Part shown: piece after piece, positions 1 to 7,389 of the stretch
Position numbering within the stretch: position 1 is the first letter of the stretch
Layout of the letters: each line of letters begins with the position of its first letter
Assembly: GCF_015732185.1 (NCBI RefSeq)
Contig: NZ_WIQM01000016.1
Span: 527,001 to 591,000, forward strand
DNA: 64,000 nucleotides
Direction of reading: 5' to 3'
Source: Pectinatus haikarae
GTDB lineage: Bacteria; Bacillota; Negativicutes; Selenomonadales; Selenomonadaceae
The notes under the pieces: model-generated
The model's database searches: none
Told to the model about the DNA's origin: nothing
Seen by the model: the letters and a program-made list of their open reading frames with translations, nothing else
Position numbers and translations under genes: made by a program

Positions 1-236
1 TTGGAATGTCCATTTCTGGAATTGCCAGTTTCTTTATTTTTATAGTCATATTTACTGTAGCCAAGAGATTCATCCAATTCACCATCAAGAGCACCTTCCA
101 ATAAAACAGACATCATATCCCTCATGACATTTTTAACATCTGCACCATCACGAACATTGGTATTAGTATCCTTTAAATAATTTTTCATCATTTCCCGCAT
201 TGCTGCTTTTTGGGTACTTTCATTTTTCCTGCTCAT
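1..236 (-). CDS. IS256-family transposase, N-terminal part (cut by window edge)
   Basis: Reading from position 236 towards 1, the frame starts MSRKNESTQKAAMREMMKNY and stays open for 78 codons to the window edge. The later stretch LLEGALDGELDESLGYSKYD is the hallmark N-terminal region of mutator/IS256 transposases, which cut and paste DNA with a DDE catalytic core; that core lies outside the window. A good ribosome site (GGAGGTTTT, 241-249) precedes the ATG. An IS6-like element lies only 26 bp upstream of this start, so the native promoter of the gene has probably been displaced. Family assignment rests on the visible N-terminus only. Confidence 0.8.
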   Translation of the reverse strand, partial: MSRKNESTQKAAMREMMKNYLKDTNTNVRDGADVKNVMRDMMSVLLEGALDGELDESLGYSKYDYKNKETGNSRNGHS

Positions 237-254
237 AAATAAAACCTCCAAACT

Positions 255-262
255 GATTTTAT
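255..262. repeat. Left 8-bp target-site duplication of the IS6-like element
   Basis: GATTTTAT at 255-262 recurs exactly at 1453-1460, directly outside the two inverted ends of the element. An 8-bp duplication is the size usually produced by IS6-family transposition. Confidence 0.7.
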
Positions 263-1452
263 CGTATTGTAAAGTTAAATGAAAGTTGAGGACTCGTCAG
301 CCCTTCTGGTACAATAGTTTTATCACAAACACTGTACCTCCCGAAAGGAGACGAGTCCTCATGACAAAATCATATCAGATTTGCTGTCCAAAATGCAACA
401 ACCATCAAAACTTTTATCGTTATGGCAAAGATAAAGATGCAAACCAAAAATATCTTTGCCGTGTATGCGGGCATCAATTTGTACCATATGCCAATACAAC
501 CGGCAAATCAGGAAGGCCACGCATACGTTCTTACCCAATTTGCCCTATCTGCGGGAAGGCCATGTTTCTTCATCATGAACACAAATATTATTCAAACTAC
601 CAATGTGGTGACAAGAAATGCGGTCATTCCCTTTTTGTCCCAAAACAAGCTGCTATTACAGCACCTTCTATGTCGAAATTGTCAGGAAAAACCAATTTCA
701 AGCGAATGCGTTATCCTATGCATGTTATTCTGACAGCATTGTCAATGTTTTATTTAGGCAAGAATTCTTTCCGCAATATTGCTCTTATTATGCGTACGGT
801 CATGAATATTCAGCTTTCTCACACCACCATCAGCAACTGGTGTACGAAATTTGCCCCTTTGTTTCACAACATTGCACTTGAATTGATACCAACGCTCAAT
901 TTCGACTCCGATGAATGGCACGCGGACGAAACCGTGGTGAAAATCCGTGGCATGAAATATTATCTTTGGTTAATTGTGGACAGCGAAACACGTTTTGTCC
1001 TCGGCTTTCATCTTTCCAAACACCGGGATAGTCCTCAGGCTTTTTCCTTGCTTAATTCCGTTAAGCACCTTGGCAAACCCAGAGCCATTGTAACCGACCG
1101 TTACAGTGCCTACAAAGTTCCTGTAAAAGCAGTGCTGAACATCAAACATATCCGTGTCCACAGCTTCAGTGACGATATCACCAACAACCTGATCGAATGC
1201 TTTAACAAGCAGTTCAAAGCATGGTATAAAACCAAACAGGGATTTTCTTCTTTCAATTCCGCCAACAACCCTATCGCCGTTTTTCTCTTTTTTTACAATT
1301 TTGTCCGGCCTCATTCCGCTCTTAACAGTTTGACTCCGGCACAAGTTGCAGGGCTCAATCTTTCTGCCAGAAGTAAACACAAGCTTTTGTTCGTTGCTTG
1401 AAGTATTTGGCTGTTTCTGTTTGTTAATCTTTCATGTTTACTTTACAAAGCC
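263..1452 (+). mobile_element. IS6-like insertion sequence, complete (1190 bp)
   Basis: The element is bounded by imperfect inverted ends: left CGTATTGTAAAGTTAAATG (263-281) and the reverse complement of the right end, GGCTTTGTAAAGTAAACATG. The core TTGTAAAGT is shared. Both ends are flanked by the direct repeat GATTTTAT. One transposase gene fills the interior. An extra inverted repeat, GAGGACTCGTC at 288-298 and its complement at 350-360, encloses the transposase leader and could fold in the mRNA in front of the start codon. The intact ends, intact gene and perfect duplication suggest a recent insertion. Confidence 0.75.
361..1401 (+). CDS. DDE transposase of the IS6-like element
   Basis: The 346-residue protein starts at ATG 361, which has AAAGGAG about 10 bp upstream; a longer frame from 286 lacks such a site. 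Two Cys-rich zinc-ribbon-like segments come first (CPKC...CRVCGHQF, then CPICGK...CGDKKCGH), followed by a DDE core: WHADETVVKIRG (first Asp), IVTDRYSAY (second Asp) and NNLIECFNKQFKAWYK (Glu). The core resembles the IS6/IS240 DDE domain. The double zinc ribbon is longer than in compact IS6 transposases such as that of IS26, so a related but unclassified family is possible. The frame is intact and probably active. Confidence 0.8.
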   Translation: MTKSYQICCPKCNNHQNFYRYGKDKDANQKYLCRVCGHQFVPYANTTGKSGRPRIRSYPICPICGKAMFLHHEHKYYSNYQCGDKKCGHSLFVPKQAAITAPSMSKLSGKTNFKRMRYPMHVILTALSMFYLGKNSFRNIALIMRTVMNIQLSHTTISNWCTKFAPLFHNIALELIPTLNFDSDEWHADETVVKIRGMKYYLWLIVDSETRFVLGFHLSKHRDSPQAFSLLNSVKHLGKPRAIVTDRYSAYKVPVKAVLNIKHIRVHSFSDDITNNLIECFNKQFKAWYKTKQGFSSFNSANNPIAVFLFFYNFVRPHSALNSLTPAQVAGLNLSARSKHKLLFVA

Positions 1453-1460
1453 GATTTTAT
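1453..1460. repeat. Right 8-bp target-site duplication of the IS6-like element
   Basis: GATTTTAT, identical to 255-262, lies directly after the right inverted end. Confidence 0.7.
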
Positions 1461-1640
1461 ATTACATCAGCTTGAAGGTTTACACAATCTATGAAGAAGT
1501 CCCAGAGATTTTTCACACACCCCCAAAACACCAAACTCTATATGAATTAAGGCTTCTTAAAATAATTAATATTATAAAAACTATAGGGTACACACTCTTA
1601 ATCAACCATTCTGGATTCTTATTTTCGGTGGATCACCAAT
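1461..1640. other. Non-coding stretch, probably the displaced upstream end of the IS256 element
   Basis: No credible gene is seen. Before the IS6-like insertion this DNA would have lain directly upstream of the IS256-type transposase gene. It contains TTTACACAA near 1478, resembling the ends of IS256 elements, but without the other end of that element the boundary cannot be fixed. Confidence 0.35.
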
Positions 1641-1674
1641 AAAAAAGGCATCTCAAATCCGAGAAGCCTTTTTT
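1641..1674. terminator. Bidirectional intrinsic terminator
   Basis: AAAAAAGGC.TCTC and GAGA.GCCTTTTTT form a stem with a 6-nt loop, with A and T runs on the two sides, so it can stop transcription in both directions. Confidence 0.75.
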
Positions 1675-1891
1675 ATTGCCCTGTATTTTATTTTTGTACC
1701 TTATCAAGTTCTCAACGATCGATTAAAGCCGTTCCGTTTTGATAAAAATAAGGCATTTATAATTCTTTTTGCGTTCTTAAAAATACGAAGCGAAAATTCA
1801 TCCAAATTATCCTAAATATGGCAATTATCACATATTTCTCAGCAGTTAAGCAATTATGCCAGTGTTTTTTGTTATATTTAAATATAAAAAT

Positions 1892-2203
1892 CTATCTATT
1901 TATAAGGGAAATATTCGGTGCAATAGCTGAATATCCCACTCCTTCACGCGGCCGTTCCATCCAAACCACAACTGTATCTCTCCATTTCAGATAATGTGCT
2001 GTTTTTTTATGTTCAGCTGCAGCTTCTTTCGTTTTATATGCTTCATATAATAAAAATTTAGTTTCATCATCATTACTTTGAAGTACATCAAAGCGAAAAT
2101 TTCCGGCTTCCTCTATTGAATGAGTATGATTTTCCAATGTAGCTTCAACAAATTCATTAATATATTCCTTTTTTACGTAAATAGTAACACATGTAACAAT
2201 CAT
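1892..2203 (-). CDS. Antibiotic biosynthesis monooxygenase (ABM)-domain protein
   Basis: This 103-residue protein is one ABM ferredoxin-like fold, as in YgiN quinol monooxygenases and LsrG-type isomerases. Visible family features are the strand MIVTCVTIYVKKEYINEF, the helix with NHTHSIEEAGNFRFDVLQS, the strand TKFLLYEAYKTKEAAAEHK and HYLKWRD near the end. Such proteins are small cytoplasmic dimers that act on quinones or reactive carbonyl compounds; the substrate cannot be read from the sequence. GGAGA lies just upstream of the ATG. It stands alone: the next gene downstream on this strand is absent and the regulator at 2497 is about 290 bp upstream. Confidence 0.75.
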   Translation of the reverse strand: MIVTCVTIYVKKEYINEFVEATLENHTHSIEEAGNFRFDVLQSNDDETKFLLYEAYKTKEAAAEHKKTAHYLKWRDTVVVWMERPREGVGYSAIAPNISLINR

Positions 2204-2288
2204 ATATAAATCTCCTTTTCTTAACCTGTTAATTGTAAGGATAGGTTTATCCTCCTATATAATTATATCATCATATACTAAATCAGCC

Positions 2289-2331
2289 CATAATTTCATT
2301 TTGCGCATAAGGTCATTAAAATGAAATTATG
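2289..2331. repeat. 14-bp inverted repeat downstream of the DeoR-type gene
   Basis: CATAATTTCATTTT (2289-2302) and its exact complement (2318-2331) are separated by 15 nt. It lies past the stop of the DeoR-type gene and may act as a transcript end, although no T run follows. The half site ATTTCATTT resembles the operator palindromes at 3282, 4318 and 4379. The rest of 2204-2496 holds no visible gene. Confidence 0.5.
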
Positions 2332-2496
2332 AGCCGATTATCCTTTTTGAAAGATTTGTTACCCTATCCCTTACTTTTAAAAAATTTATCTCAGCATTTG
2401 CAAGCTGCCTTTGTTCGAATGAGAATATAACTTACTATTATGATTTTTTTATGTATGAAATTCTCCATAAATATCCAGTACATATCACCATCGATA

Positions 2497-3246
2497 CTAG
2501 ACAGTTATCACCTGAACGTCTCTTTGCCGCAGTTCGTCAAATATATCTTTAGGAATTTTACTATCAGTAATAAGTATCTGAGGTATATTTTTTATATTTA
2601 AAGGAATTGTACCGCGCAGCCCAAATTTTTCGCTTTCAGTAAGAATAATTAATTTATCACAGGAGTTTGCCATATCTCGAACAGCCTGTGATCTCATTTG
2701 ATCTTTATTTGCAAAACCACTGTTTCTATTATATCCGTCCGTCCCGATAAAGAAAAATTCGACATTATAATTTTCTGCATTAGCACGAATCATCGGACCG
2801 ACAAGACATTCCGATTTTTCTTGATAAAGTCCACCCAAGATAATGATTTGAAATGAAGCTTGCCGTTGACGCAGGCTTTTAGCAATATAAGTGCTATTGG
2901 TCACAATTGTCAGGTTATTTTTGACAGCGGCAAGTTCTAATGCCAGCAAGGCACAACAGCTGCCATTTTCAATCATGATTGTATCACCGTCCTTGACTAG
3001 CTCGACAGCCCGTTTAGCAATTTTTATCTTTGAATTGTAATGATACGCCAGCCTCCCGGCAATATCATCTTCGTTATGTAAAACAGCATATCCATGCTCA
3101 CGTTTCACCATCCCGGTAGATTCAAGTTTTGTCAAATATTTACGTATTGTCACTTGAGAAATCTGCAATTTTTTAGATAACTCGACAACATCTATTTTTT
3201 TATAAGCAATCAGAATTTCTAAAATATCATTTAAAATATTTTTCAT
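2497..3246 (-). CDS. DeoR-family transcriptional regulator of the glycyl radical enzyme locus
   Basis: The 249-residue length is typical of the family. Residues 1-60 carry a winged helix (LSKKLQISQVTIRKYLTKLE). The rest is the DeoR sugar-phosphate isomerase-like effector domain, with GDTIMIENGSCCALLALEL and FIGTDGYN. Such regulators usually repress nearby catabolic genes until a phosphorylated metabolite binds. It lies downstream of the broken activase gene and 1.3 kb from the divergent glycyl radical enzyme gene. A near-perfect palindrome, ATTTCAAATGAAATTA, sits 36-51 bp upstream of its ATG, and related copies flank the enzyme promoter, so self-regulation and control of the enzyme are both likely (inference). 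The effector is unknown. Confidence 0.82.
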   Translation of the reverse strand: MKNILNDILEILIAYKKIDVVELSKKLQISQVTIRKYLTKLESTGMVKREHGYAVLHNEDDIAGRLAYHYNSKIKIAKRAVELVKDGDTIMIENGSCCALLALELAAVKNNLTIVTNSTYIAKSLRQRQASFQIIILGGLYQEKSECLVGPMIRANAENYNVEFFFIGTDGYNRNSGFANKDQMRSQAVRDMANSCDKLIILTESEKFGLRGTIPLNIKNIPQILITDSKIPKDIFDELRQRDVQVITV

Positions 3247-3281
3247 TTAATTATCCTTTTCATAGTATGCCGTTTATTTAA

Positions 3282-3297
3282 ATTTCAAATGAAATTA
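3282..3297. promoter_or_regulatory. Putative operator, copy 1
   Basis: ATTTCAAATGAAATTA contains the palindrome AATTTCAAATGAAATT. It shares the core AATGAAATWA with 4318-4333 and 4379-4394. It lies just upstream of the DeoR-type gene and overlaps the activase stop region. Confidence 0.55.
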
Positions 3298-4207
3298 AAA
3301 AAAGGCAGCTATATCATTTTTTATGAATTGTTTTTGAAAGTCTTTTAAATCTTCTTTATGCAAGGCAGACACATTCCTATAAGCATATTTTCTATTCAGC
3401 ATTTTATATTTTTTTTGACCATACTGATGAAAAGGCAGAAGCTGAACTCTTTCGGCCCCAACTTCTCTCAATCTTCCAATAAACCCGACAGCATCCTCTG
3501 TCTTGTCATTATAGCCTGGGATGACAGGAATTCGAGGCAAAACTATTTTCCCCATATTAATAGCTGTTTTTATATTAGCCAACGGCAACTCATTTGAGAC
3601 GCCAGTCCCTTCTGTGTGTTTACCCAAATCCCAATGTTTAAGATCAAAAAGGATCAAATCCGCATTCTTAACAACATGCACAAATACATCAGAAGGTGCA
3701 TAACCGGATGTTTCGACCGCGATGTGAATATTTTCATCCCTAAGTTTTTGAATCAGCGCTGCAGCAAACTCCGGCTGGCTTAAAACCTCTCCGCCCGAAA
3801 GAGTAACCCCCCCCATTGCTTTCTTCATAAAACTCATGATCCTGCAGACAAATTCGCACTACTTCATCAACGGACATTATTTCGCCCTCACATTTCAAGG
3901 CTTTTTCCGGACATTCCATGATGCATGTTCCGCATTCTGCACACCTTTCAGCATTTATATAAACTTTATTTTTTTCCCATGAAATGGCCTTTTGAGGACA
4001 AATATCACTGCAATGATAACAGCGAACGCACTTATCTGAATCCCAAAGAATTTGTATGGCAGAGTATTGACTTTCCGGATTGGCACACCATTGACAGCGA
4101 AGCGGACATCCTTTGAAGAAAACTGTCGTCCGTATTCCCGGACCATCATCAGTGCTAAATTTTTGAATATTAAAAATAACACCTGATGGTGTGTTTTTAG
4201 TGTTCAT
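3295..4207 (-). pseudogene. Glycyl-radical enzyme activase (radical SAM), frameshifted
   Basis: Two overlapping frames together give a full activase of about 300 residues. The upstream part has the radical SAM motif CPLRCQWC and two ferredoxin motifs (CVRCYHCSDICP, CAECGTCIMECP). The downstream part continues with GGVTLSGGEVLSQPEF and VETSGYA. The break falls in a run of eight G (plus-strand C 3807-3814): the sequence as given reads NGGGYSFG, while seven G would restore NGGVTLSGGE. The enzyme would use SAM to place the radical on Gly of the glycyl radical enzyme encoded divergently. ATG 4207 is chosen over an upstream TTG because AAAGG precedes it. The frameshift may be a phase-variable tract, a sequencing error or a real mutation. 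Confidence 0.85.
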
Positions 4208-4317
4208 AACCTGACCTTTCAATTTAATATTCTACTTTTAACGACTATCTCATTTTGCCTTATATCTATTAAAATTTTTACCAAATATAATATCATTATA
4301 ACACATTCCTTATTTTA

Positions 4318-4333
4318 ATTACTAATGAAATTA
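4318..4333. promoter_or_regulatory. Putative operator, copy 2
   Basis: ATTACTAATGAAATTA, 14 bp upstream of the -35 box of the glycyl radical enzyme promoter. Start-to-start distance to copy 3 is 61 bp. Confidence 0.55.
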
Positions 4334-4346
4334 ATTATATTATATA

Positions 4347-4375
4347 TTGACATAAAAATTAATAAATGCTAATAT
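4347..4375 (+). promoter_or_regulatory. Sigma-70-type promoter of the glycyl radical enzyme gene
   Basis: TTGACA (4347-4352), 17-bp spacer, TAATAT (4370-4375). It is a near-consensus promoter, giving a leader of about 190 nt. Such strength in a catabolic gene fits control by a repressor bound at 4379-4394. Confidence 0.75.
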
Positions 4376-4378
4376 TTA

Positions 4379-4394
4379 ATTACAAATGAAATAA
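4379..4394. promoter_or_regulatory. Putative operator, copy 3, over the transcription start
   Basis: ATTACAAATGAAATAA begins 4 bp after the -10 box, where a bound repressor would block initiation. Confidence 0.55.
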
Positions 4395-4424
4395 GAATAT
4401 TATAATGTCTAAAAAGGAGAGCAC

Positions 4425-4515
4425 AGCTTTTTAATAGTAGTAAAATTTTCTCAATATTAAGTAAACAAATAATATAAGCTGCTCAGCAAAATTTTTCATC
4501 GGCCATTAAAAAGCT
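4425..4515 (+). other. Long-range stem in the leader of the glycyl radical enzyme mRNA
   Basis: AGCTTTTTAAT (4425-4435) and its exact complement (4505-4515) enclose 69 nt that contain a small GCTG/CAGC hairpin. It may be a structured regulatory leader; no known riboswitch class was recognised. Confidence 0.3.
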
Positions 4516-4569
4516 AAGTCTGCACAGGCATAATGCGCAATTTTCTGTCAAATAAACGGAGGTAAGCAA

Positions 4570-6984
4570 ATGAAAAACAACGACCATTTTGGTATCCTGA
4601 CCGAACGTATGCAAAATTTTCGTGAAGAGGTTTTAGATGAAAAACCGTATATTGATGCCGAACGAGCTATTCTTGCAACAGAATCCTATAAAGCCAATCT
4701 CAACCAGCAAAATGTGATAAAGCGGGCCATCATGCTGCAAAATATTTTAGAAAAAATGACTATCTATATTGAAAATAAAACACTGCTGGCCGGCAACCAG
4801 AGTACCAAGAACCGCAATGCTCCAATTTTTCCGGAGTATACGATGGATTTTGTCATTGACGAGCTGGATAAATTTGAAAAACGTGATGGAGATGTGTTCT
4901 ATATAACAGAAAAAACCAAGGAACAGCTTCGAACTGTTGCACCCTTTTGGAAAAATAACAACTTGCGTGCAAGAGGAGAAGCACTTCTTCCTAATGAGGT
5001 AAGTATCTTTATGGAAACGGGTATCTTCGGAATGGAAGGTAAATTAAATGCGGGCGACGCTCATCTGTCCGTAAACTATAGCAAATTGCTTTCCGATGGT
5101 TTAGCCGGCTATGAAGAACGCACAAAAAAATTAAAAGCTGAACTTGATCTCACAGACCCTAACAGTATCGATAAATATATATTCTATAAAGCTGTTCTGA
5201 TTGTCATAGCTTCAATTCGAAATTTTTCTCTCAGATATTCAAAATTGGCTTCAGAACAGGCTGCTAAGGAAACCGATTTACAGCGAAAAGCCGAACTCAC
5301 GGAAATATCAAGAATTTGCTCTAAAGTACCATATGAACCGGCAGCCTCTTTTCGTGAAGCGATCCAATCCGTATGGTTCATTCAACTTATTCTTCAGATA
5401 GAATCGAATGGCCATTCCTTGTCGTATGGTCGCTTTGATCAATATATGTATCCTTTTTTTATAAAAGATATAGACAAAAAACGTATTACAAAAACAGATG
5501 TGCTGGAGCTTCTGACCTGTCTCTGGATAAAAACTCTGACCATCAATAAAGTTCGTTCTCAAGCACACACATTCAGTTCAGCCGGAAGTCCTATGTACCA
5601 GAATGTGACCATCGGCGGCCAGACGACCGACAAAACTGATGCGGTAAACGAACTTTCCTTTATCGTATTGCAATCAATTGCCCAGACCCGTCTGACACAG
5701 CCAAATCTAACAGTACGTTATCATAAAAACCTCAACAAAAATTTTTTTGACGAATGCATTGAAGTTATGAAACTTGGTTTCGGCATGCCCGCATTCAATA
5801 ATGACGAAATAATTATTCCGTCATTTATTAATTGGGGCGTAAACGAGGATGATGCCTATAATTATAGTGCAATTGGCTGTGTAGAAACTGCCGTCCCCGG
5901 AAAATGGGGTTACCGCTGCACAGGTATGTCATATATAAACTTTCCGCGAGTACTTCTTTGCAGTATGAATAATGGCGTTGATATGACCTCCGGTAAAAAA
6001 TTCACCAAGGGTTATGGTTATTTTACAGAAATGACTTCCTATGAACAATTGCTGTCCTCCTGGGATAAAACAGTCCGTGAAATAACACGTTACAGTGTCA
6101 TTATTGAAAATGCTATTGATAAAGCCTCCGAACGTGATGTTCCCGATGTTCTTTGCTCACTGCTCACAGATGATTGTATCGGCAGAGGCAAAACAATTAA
6201 AGAAGGCGGCGCAATTTACGACTTTATCTCTGGTCTGCAGGTCGGTATTGCCAATATGGCTGATTCATTGGCGGCTATTAAAAAATTAGTTTTCGATGAA
6301 AAGAAAATTACAGCCAAGCAGCTTTGGGATGCCATCACAGATAACTTTCAGTCTCCTGACAGCAAAAAAATTCAAGCCATGTTAATTTATGATGCACCTA
6401 AATATGGCAACGATATTGATTATGTAGATAATTTGATCGTAGAAGCGTATGATTCATATCTGGATGAAATAAGAAAATATCCTAATACGAGACATGACAG
6501 AGGCCCGATTGGCGGCATTCGTTACGGCGGCACATCTTCGATTTCTGCCAATGTCGGGCAGGGTATGGGAACAATGGCAACCCCGGACGGCAGAACAGCC
6601 CACGAACCATTGGCTGAAGGCTGCTCCCCCTCCCACAATTCAGATAAAAACGGTCCGACGGCAGTGTTTAAATCCGTAACAAAATTGCCGACGGATAAAA
6701 TCACCGGCGGTGTTTTATTAAATCAAAAGATGACGCCAATGATGCTGTCTTCCGAAAAAAATAAACAAAAGTTAGAAATGCTTATAAAAACATTTTTCAA
6801 TCGTTTGCACGGTTATCATGTCCAATACAATATTGTTTCGAAAGAAACATTATTAAATGCGCAGGACCATCCGGAAGATCATAAAGATCTGATAGTCAGA
6901 GTTGCCGGCTACAGCGCTTTCTTCAATGATCTGTCCAGAGCAACACAAGATGATATTATTGATAGAACGGAACAATCCTTGTAG
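4570..6984 (+). CDS. Glycyl radical enzyme, dehydratase/lyase (PflD/YbiW-like) type
   Basis: The 804-residue protein has the PFL-family barrel. The active-site Cys lies in SAIGCVETAVPGKWGYR (Cys437, Glu439), and the C-terminal glycyl radical site reads VRVAGYSAFF (Gly780). A single Cys followed by Val-Glu, not adjacent Cys-Cys, is the pattern of eliminases such as glycerol, propanediol, choline and hydroxyproline enzymes, and argues against true pyruvate formate-lyase. The substrate cannot be fixed. GGAGGT lies 7 bp upstream of the ATG. The activase that should charge it is divergent and frameshifted, so as sequenced the enzyme may stay inactive unless another activase substitutes. No shell proteins of a microcompartment are seen nearby. 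Confidence 0.88.
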   Translation: MKNNDHFGILTERMQNFREEVLDEKPYIDAERAILATESYKANLNQQNVIKRAIMLQNILEKMTIYIENKTLLAGNQSTKNRNAPIFPEYTMDFVIDELDKFEKRDGDVFYITEKTKEQLRTVAPFWKNNNLRARGEALLPNEVSIFMETGIFGMEGKLNAGDAHLSVNYSKLLSDGLAGYEERTKKLKAELDLTDPNSIDKYIFYKAVLIVIASIRNFSLRYSKLASEQAAKETDLQRKAELTEISRICSKVPYEPAASFREAIQSVWFIQLILQIESNGHSLSYGRFDQYMYPFFIKDIDKKRITKTDVLELLTCLWIKTLTINKVRSQAHTFSSAGSPMYQNVTIGGQTTDKTDAVNELSFIVLQSIAQTRLTQPNLTVRYHKNLNKNFFDECIEVMKLGFGMPAFNNDEIIIPSFINWGVNEDDAYNYSAIGCVETAVPGKWGYRCTGMSYINFPRVLLCSMNNGVDMTSGKKFTKGYGYFTEMTSYEQLLSSWDKTVREITRYSVIIENAIDKASERDVPDVLCSLLTDDCIGRGKTIKEGGAIYDFISGLQVGIANMADSLAAIKKLVFDEKKITAKQLWDAITDNFQSPDSKKIQAMLIYDAPKYGNDIDYVDNLIVEAYDSYLDEIRKYPNTRHDRGPIGGIRYGGTSSISANVGQGMGTMATPDGRTAHEPLAEGCSPSHNSDKNGPTAVFKSVTKLPTDKITGGVLLNQKMTPMMLSSEKNKQKLEMLIKTFFNRLHGYHVQYNIVSKETLLNAQDHPEDHKDLIVRVAGYSAFFNDLSRATQDDIIDRTEQSL

Positions 6985-7130
6985 CCGGGTTGTTATGTCA
7001 GTTATTTTTCTCATCTGCTGAATGTTTTCAATTAATATTCCTTGTTCGTTCAAATCTATGTATTTTTACCTTTATCAAAATTCCAGACATTATCTATTTT
7101 ATGGGAGCAAAATATCAATTTGCCGTGTTT

Positions 7131-7178
7131 GCCCCAGACCGGACAATGAAATCCTGCATTGTCCGGTCTGGGGCATTT
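7131..7178 (+). terminator. Strong terminator after the glycyl radical enzyme gene
   Basis: GCCCCAGACCGGACAATG (7131-7148) pairs perfectly with 7157-7174 across an 8-nt loop, then ATTTTATT follows. The 18-bp GC-rich stem is unusually long. The remainder of 6985-7262 holds no visible gene. Confidence 0.8.
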
Positions 7179-7262
7179 TATTGTAAAAAATTATTATCTC
7201 AAACATATATGAATAAAAAAATGGCACAGCTGCGGTCATGAATACAATTTAATTAATTATTA

Positions 7263-7292
7263 TTTACACTATCGGCTTTATTCTGCTATACT
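7263..7292 (+). promoter_or_regulatory. Promoter of the clpX-like/def-like pair
   Basis: TTTACA (7263-7268), 18-bp spacer, TATACT (7287-7292), about 100 bp before the start codon. Confidence 0.55.
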
Positions 7293-7389
7293 ATATTTTA
7301 CGGAACTTTTACAGCACAAAGCTCTGTTATATTCACCATTTTTAACGAAAAATAAGTTTAATACTGCTTCATAGAAAGAAGGAATGGAT

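Noticed and set aside
1346-1642. Open frame after the IS6-like transposase
   Set aside because: It runs through the element end and AT-rich spacer, has no ribosome site and no protein-like composition.
6990-7241. Open frame after the glycyl radical enzyme gene
   Set aside because: It covers the strong terminator hairpin and reads as low-complexity sequence.
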